Shown in pieces: positions 5,252-9,153 of a DNA stretch of 9,153 nucleotides. Positions within the stretch are counted from its first letter, which is position 1. Every line of letters begins with the position of its first letter. The notes beneath the pieces are model-generated. The model saw nothing but the letters and a program-made list of their open reading frames with translations. It made no database searches and was not told the origin of the DNA. Made by a program: the position numbers and the translations under genes. This DNA is from Bacillota bacterium (GTDB taxonomy: Bacteria; Bacillota; Clostridia; Peptostreptococcales; Anaerovoracaceae): the NCBI GenBank assembly GCA_022706625.1, contig JAKJCD010000073.1, positions 1 through 9,153 on the forward strand, given 5' to 3'.

Positions 5252-6391
5252 ATGAACAGAGAATTTATTTTCGCTATGGATGCGTTGGAAAAAGAAAGAG
5301 AGATATCCAAGGAGCTGCTTATTGATGCCATCGAGTCGGCATTGGTTTCCGCATATAAGAAAAACTACGGCACTTCACAGAATGTAAGGGTAAGCATTGA
5401 CAGGGAGCAGGGGGATATCGATGTCTTTATGAGAAAAGATGTTGTGGAAGAAGTAACGGATCCCTTTGTCGAGGTTTCTTTAACGGAAGCCAGATCAATA
5501 GACCAGGAATATGAACTGGGAGATGTTATCGAATACAGGGTCACACCAAAGGACTTCGGCAGGATCGCTGCACAGACCGCAAAACAGGTGGTAGTGCAGA
5601 GGATCCGGGAAGCGGAAAGAGGAATGATTTATGAAGACTATATAAACCGTCAGAGCGAAATTGTTACTGGAGTGATCCACAGGATCAGCAACGAGACGGT
5701 ATTCATTAATATCGGCAGAACCGAAGGCATACTTCCTGCGAACGAGCAGGTGAGGGGAGAGCGCTATACTGTCAACAACCGAATTAAGGTTTATATTATG
5801 GATGTGAAAAAGACTACAAAAGGGCCTCAAGTTTATCTCTCCAGATCGCATCCCGGATTAGTCAAGCGTCTTTTTGAACTGGAAGTTCCGGAGATACAGG
5901 ACGGTGTGGTGGAAATAAAGAGCATCGCAAGGGAAGCCGGTTCCCGCACAAAGATCGCAGTTTACTCAGAGGATGAAAACGTCGATCCTGTAGGGGCATG
6001 CGTAGGAGCAAGAGGAGTCCGGGTCCAAGCAGTTGTAGACGAACTTTTCGATGAAAAAATCGATATTATAAATTGGAGCGAAAAGCCGGAAGAAATGATA
6101 ATCAGTGCTCTTTCTCCGGCCAAGGCGGAAAGGGTCTTCATTAATGAAGATGAAAAATCTGCTACAGTAGTGGTGCCTGATTATCAATTATCTCTCGCCA
6201 TCGGGAAAGAGGGGCAGAATGTCCGCCTTGCGGCCAAATTGTGCGGTTGGAAAATCGATATAAAGAGTCACACGCAGTATTTTCCCGAGTACATTGATGG
6301 CGAATCAAACGAGGAGGAAATACTGACAGGATATGACAAGGATATCTCTGCCGAAGAAGATTTGACGATTACGGAAAAAACGAGAGACTAA
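5252..6391 (+). CDS. nusA: Transcription termination/antitermination factor NusA
   Basis: NusA binds RNA polymerase near the RNA exit channel and modulates pausing, intrinsic termination and antitermination. The 379 residues show the N-terminal polymerase-binding domain (about 1-125), an S1 domain (about 136-199), KH1 with GACVGARGVRVQ (248-259) and KH2 with AIGKEGQNVRLA (316-327). After KH2 only an acidic tail of about 40 residues follows. The two C-terminal acidic repeats of the Escherichia coli protein are missing, as usual in Firmicutes. AAGGAGGA at 5233-5240 overlaps the rimP stop. The leader hairpin before rimP is a likely autoregulation target. Confidence 0.98.
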   Translation: MNREFIFAMDALEKEREISKELLIDAIESALVSAYKKNYGTSQNVRVSIDREQGDIDVFMRKDVVEEVTDPFVEVSLTEARSIDQEYELGDVIEYRVTPKDFGRIAAQTAKQVVVQRIREAERGMIYEDYINRQSEIVTGVIHRISNETVFINIGRTEGILPANEQVRGERYTVNNRIKVYIMDVKKTTKGPQVYLSRSHPGLVKRLFELEVPEIQDGVVEIKSIAREAGSRTKIAVYSEDENVDPVGACVGARGVRVQAVVDELFDEKIDIINWSEKPEEMIISALSPAKAERVFINEDEKSATVVVPDYQLSLAIGKEGQNVRLAAKLCGWKIDIKSHTQYFPEYIDGESNEEEILTGYDKDISAEEDLTITEKTRD

Positions 6392-6414
6392 ATCGAATAG
6401 AGGGGCTACGAATT

Positions 6415-6696
6415 ATGAAGACCAGAAAAATACCTATGCGGCGATGTGTGGGATGTATGGAATCCAAACCGAAAAAAGAGCTGGTGCGCATCGTCTGTAC
6501 CCTCCAAGGCGAGTTGATGCTGGACTATACGGGGAAAGCCAACGGCAGGGGAGTTTATCTGTGCCCTAATGCGGAATGCATCTCAAAAGCCAGGAAAAAG
6601 AAGGCAGTCGGCAGAGGTTTCGAACGCGAACTTGAACCGGAGCAGCTGGAGAGAATATTTGAGGAATTATCTGCTTATGAGGGAGAAAATCCATAG
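6415..6696 (+). CDS. ylxR: YlxR family RNA-binding protein (RnpM)
   Basis: The 93-residue protein belongs to the YlxR (DUF448) family, recognised by RKIPMRRCVGC (4-14), KKELVRIV (20-27) and GRGVYLC (44-50). The B. subtilis homologue is reported to bind RNase P RNA and modulate RNase P, hence the name RnpM. Cysteines 11, 14, 50 and 55 are spaced so that a metal site is conceivable; that is inference. AGAGGGG (6399-6405) precedes the ATG by 9 bases. Its last 20 bases overlap the start of the next gene, which suggests translational coupling. Confidence 0.95.
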   Translation: MKTRKIPMRRCVGCMESKPKKELVRIVCTLQGELMLDYTGKANGRGVYLCPNAECISKARKKKAVGRGFERELEPEQLERIFEELSAYEGENP

Positions 6697-7006
6697 TTAT
6701 CTTGGGTTTGCCAAGAAATCGGGGAATCTGGTTTCCGGCTATGATGCTTGTATTTGCGGAATCCAACAAAAAAAAATAGCTTTTATGATTCTCACAGCGG
6801 ATCTTTCCGAGAATACAAGAAAAAAGATGCAAAAAGCTGTCGAATGCGATAATGTACTATTTCGAACATACGGCACAATAGAAAAAATGCAGGAAATGAC
6901 GGGAGAGGTCAATAAAGGTATATACGGCATTAAGGATCCTAATTTAGGCATGGCAATCATGAATGAAATAGATAGATGCGCGCTTAACGGGAAGAAAGAG
7001 GAGTGA
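6677..7006 (+). CDS. ylxQ: L7Ae-family K-turn RNA-binding protein YlxQ
   Basis: The 109-residue protein is of the ribosomal L7Ae/L30e type: YLGFAKKSGNLVSGYDA (8-24), KIAFMILTADLSENTRKKM (33-51), and TGEVNKGIYGIKDPNLGMAI (75-94). Bacterial members bind kink-turn RNA. The frame is open back to 6569, but the ATG at 6677 is right: it begins the domain and has GAGGA (6661-6665) 11 bases upstream. It overlaps ylxR by 20 bases. L7Ae is an RNase P subunit in archaea, which makes its place beside RnpM suggestive, though no such role is shown by the sequence. Confidence 0.94.
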   Translation: MREKIHSYLGFAKKSGNLVSGYDACICGIQQKKIAFMILTADLSENTRKKMQKAVECDNVLFRTYGTIEKMQEMTGEVNKGIYGIKDPNLGMAIMNEIDRCALNGKKEE

Positions 7007-7015
7007 GGTGTGTTT

Positions 7016-9153
7016 ATGTCAAAAAAAGTCTATGAACTGGCAAAAGAACTGGATATGGAAAGTAAGGAATTGCTTGAAAAAATAAACGTTATGGGAATCG
7101 AGGCAAAAAGCCACAACAGTGCCATATCGGATATTGATGTGAAAGCAGTTACTAATATGATCCTGCATAGCCGCACCAAGACTACGGAAACAAAAATTGT
7201 TAAGGCGCCTCCTAAAAAGAAAACGGGAGAAAAGGAGAGCGAAGTAAAAATCTCTGTTAAACCTGCCGCAGTAACCACCAGGGCCGCCCGGGAAATAGCT
7301 GAGCAAAAGAGCAGGCAAGAAGCGAAATCACAAGGGCAAAGAACGACACCCAAATCCGCATCGGTTCAGCCTCCTGCCGGTGTACCGATGCCAAGAGCTG
7401 CATCGGTACAACCACCTGCCGGTATCCCAATGCCTAAATCGGCTTCTGTTCAGGAGATGAAAGAAAAGAAAGAAACAAATCAACCGGCAGCGAAGACTAA
7501 GGAAACCGAACCAATTACCGAAGCCGTACCGAAATCCGACGAGGAGTCAAGGAATGACGAGATTGGAGCAGCGACCGAGCAAACAGAAATTCCAAAAGGC
7601 TTGGTGATAAAAAAGAGGGCGTCAGAAATTGTTGCCGAAAAGGCAGAAAAAGAGATGCTCGCAAAAGCAGAGGCAGAAAAAACAGCATCTCAGGAGGCCC
7701 AACGCTCTGCCCAGAGTCGTGAATCAGGCCGTCAGACTCAAGGTCAGGAACCTCGCCGTCCGAGCCAAGGGCAAGAGACCCGCCGTCCGAGCCAAGCGCA
7801 AGAGACCCGCCGTCCGAACCAAGGGCAAGAGACCCGCCGTTCGAGCCAAGGGCAGGAGACCCGTCGTCCGGGCCAAGGGCAAGAGACCCGCCGTCCGGGC
7901 CAAGGGCAGGAGACCCGCCGTCCGGGCCAAGCGCAGGAGACCCGTCGTCCGGGTCAAGGGCAGGACACCCGTCGTCCGGGTCAAGGGCAGGACACCCGTC
8001 GTCCGAGCCAAGGACAGGAAGCAGGACATCCGGCATCAAATCGGGATGTACGTCGCCAGACGCAGGGCGGGGAGGATTTAGGCATACCCTCCGGGCAGAA
8101 AAAAAGTCCTGCAGGGGCTGTCGTATCGCCGAACAAAAAAGATAGAGATAAGAAAACAAAGGATTTTGAGGTTTCAGAAAAAGCAAAAAAGAAAGATTAT
8201 CGCAGAAAAGAAGATAAGCAACCTCTTTCCATGGAAAAGCAGGTTCTTAAGAAATATAAGAAAAAAACCGAAAAACCGGTTGAAGAGGAGAGCAGCATAG
8301 ACATAAATACTTTATTACCGGGTTCAAAAATCATCAATGTACCGATAACAGTAAAAGGTTTATCGGAGCAAATTGAAAAATCCACTTCAGAAATCATCCT
8401 GGCATTGATGAAATTAGGCATTATGGCTAATGTGAATCAGAACATAGACGAAGATACGGCAGTTTTGCTTGGAGCAGAACTAGGCACCAATATTGTTGTG
8501 GATAAAGTAAAAGAAGAACTTGTGGAAGACGGATTGGAAACTTTTATAGACGAAACTTCCGACCTAAAGAGCAGGCCGCCTATCATAACCGTTATGGGAC
8601 ACGTAGACCACGGCAAAACATCACTTCTTGACGCTATTCGAAAAACCAATGTTACATCCACGGAATCGGGAGGGATCACTCAGCATATCGGTGCTTCTGA
8701 GGTTACTGTCAACGGACAAAGGATAGTATTTTTGGATACACCGGGTCACGAAGCCTTCACGGCAATGCGAGCAAGGGGAGCCCATGTCACAGATATAGCG
8801 GTTTTGGTAGTAGCGGCGGATGACAGTGTAAAGCCGCAGACCATTGAATCCATAAGCCATGCCAAAGCGGCAGGGATTCCAATCATAGTAGCTATTAACA
8901 AAACAGATAAAGCGGAAGCAAACCCGGATAGGGTAAAACAAGATCTGGCAAATCTTCCGGCGGACCAAAGAGTTTTAGTGGAAGAATGGGGCGGAGATAC
9001 CATCAGCGTCCCTGTTTCCGCAAAGACCGGGGAGGGGATACTTAATCTTTTGGAAATGATCCTGCTCCAGGCAGAGGTGCTTGAATTGAAGGCAAACCCC
9101 AACAGATTGGCGCTGGGGACTGTCATTGAAGCCCGACTGGATAAAGCAAAGGG
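7016..9153 (+). CDS. infB: Translation initiation factor IF-2 (3' end outside window)
   Basis: IF2 is the GTPase that places initiator tRNA on the 30S subunit and promotes subunit joining. The first 712 residues are in the window, with no stop. Residues 1-50 are the IF2 N-terminal helical domain (KKVYELAKELDMESKELLEK). A long charged linker follows with two repeat tracts. Then comes the second N domain (about 430-500, IDINTLLPGSKIINVPITVK), and the G domain with GHVDHGKT (528-535), DTPGH (574-578), NKTD (628-631) and SAK (668-670). Domain II begins at the edge. The start ATG has GAGGTG (7005-7010) 5 bases upstream, overlapping the ylxQ stop. The linker is Arg/Gln-rich and unusually repetitive. 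Confidence 0.98.
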   Translation, partial: MSKKVYELAKELDMESKELLEKINVMGIEAKSHNSAISDIDVKAVTNMILHSRTKTTETKIVKAPPKKKTGEKESEVKISVKPAAVTTRAAREIAEQKSRQEAKSQGQRTTPKSASVQPPAGVPMPRAASVQPPAGIPMPKSASVQEMKEKKETNQPAAKTKETEPITEAVPKSDEESRNDEIGAATEQTEIPKGLVIKKRASEIVAEKAEKEMLAKAEAEKTASQEAQRSAQSRESGRQTQGQEPRRPSQGQETRRPSQAQETRRPNQGQETRRSSQGQETRRPGQGQETRRPGQGQETRRPGQAQETRRPGQGQDTRRPGQGQDTRRPSQGQEAGHPASNRDVRRQTQGGEDLGIPSGQKKSPAGAVVSPNKKDRDKKTKDFEVSEKAKKKDYRRKEDKQPLSMEKQVLKKYKKKTEKPVEEESSIDINTLLPGSKIINVPITVKGLSEQIEKSTSEIILALMKLGIMANVNQNIDEDTAVLLGAELGTNIVVDKVKEELVEDGLETFIDETSDLKSRPPIITVMGHVDHGKTSLLDAIRKTNVTSTESGGITQHIGASEVTVNGQRIVFLDTPGHEAFTAMRARGAHVTDIAVLVVAADDSVKPQTIESISHAKAAGIPIIVAINKTDKAEANPDRVKQDLANLPADQRVLVEEWGGDTISVPVSAKTGEGILNLLEMILLQAEVLELKANPNRLALGTVIEARLDKAK
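7352..7453 (+). repeat. 42-bp coding repeat in the IF2 linker
   Basis: A 14-residue unit, KSASVQPPAGVPMP, occurs at 7352-7393 and as RAASVQPPAGIPMP at 7394-7435. A third partial copy, KSASVQ, spans 7436-7453. Codons differ between copies more than residues do, so the peptide rather than the DNA appears conserved. Confidence 0.85.
7754..8023 (+). repeat. Ten 27-bp tandem repeats in infB
   Basis: Ten exact-length 27-bp units encode the nonapeptide RRPxQGQET with small changes: the fourth residue is Ser, Asn or Gly, QGQ becomes QAQ twice, and Glu becomes Asp near the end. The last unit decays to RRPSQGQEA. They cover about residues 247-336 of IF2. They are visibly richer in G+C than their surroundings, and stop codons are absent in several frames, producing long spurious frames on both strands. 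Repeat number probably varies between strains. Confidence 0.95.

Noticed and set aside
7629..8081. A 150-codon plus-strand frame with RAKGKRPAV-like repeats
   Set aside because: This is a shifted reading of the same infB repeats, with no ribosome binding site and no family match.
7515..8186. A 223-codon frame on the minus strand with repeated SLALGSDGG-like units
   Set aside because: It is the reverse shadow of the 27-bp repeats in infB, which lack stops in several frames; the IF2 frame is continuous and fits its family.

Overview
The window looks like chromosomal DNA from a low-to-moderate G+C Gram-positive anaerobe of the class Clostridia (composition judged by eye). The signs are strong AGGAGG-type ribosome binding sites, a type III pantothenate kinase (CoaX), a short NusA that ends soon after its second KH domain, and the Firmicutes gene order rimP-nusA-ylxR-ylxQ-infB. 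The exact genus cannot be read from the sequence. No insertion sequence, phage gene or CRISPR array is visible.

Layout. Bases 1-326 hold two copies of a 77-bp direct repeat, then a tRNA-Cys(GCA) gene with encoded CCA and a strong hairpin terminator. Bases 327-672 have no clear gene, but contain a possible frameshifted coding remnant on the minus strand and a 14-codon mini-ORF with a good ribosome binding site. A tocopherol-cyclase-like protein follows (673-1593). Next is a small CsaA-like tRNA-binding-domain protein (1802-2152), convergent with coaX (2165-2935, minus). coaX diverges from a macro-domain protein with an extra helical, probably HTH-like C-terminal region (3190-4149). Both divergent genes have good sigma-A-type promoters in the 254-bp gap.

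The most unusual stretch is 4150-4721. It has two mutually exclusive small hairpins, then four tandem hairpins sharing a GCAACG/CGTTGC core and arranged as a diverged duplication of about 124 bp. After these come a perfect -10 box overlapping a GC-rich hairpin with two alternative 3' arms, and finally the rimP leader with a terminator-like hairpin.

From about 4746 to the window edge runs the conserved translation/transcription operon. RimP matures the 30S subunit, NusA controls pausing and termination, YlxR (RnpM) and YlxQ are small RNA-binding proteins, and InfB (IF2) delivers initiator tRNA. The genes are tightly packed, and ylxR and ylxQ overlap. InfB runs off the right edge and carries ten 27-bp coding repeats in its linker. 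The leader hairpin fits the known logic of NusA controlling its own operon through termination, but that is an inference here.
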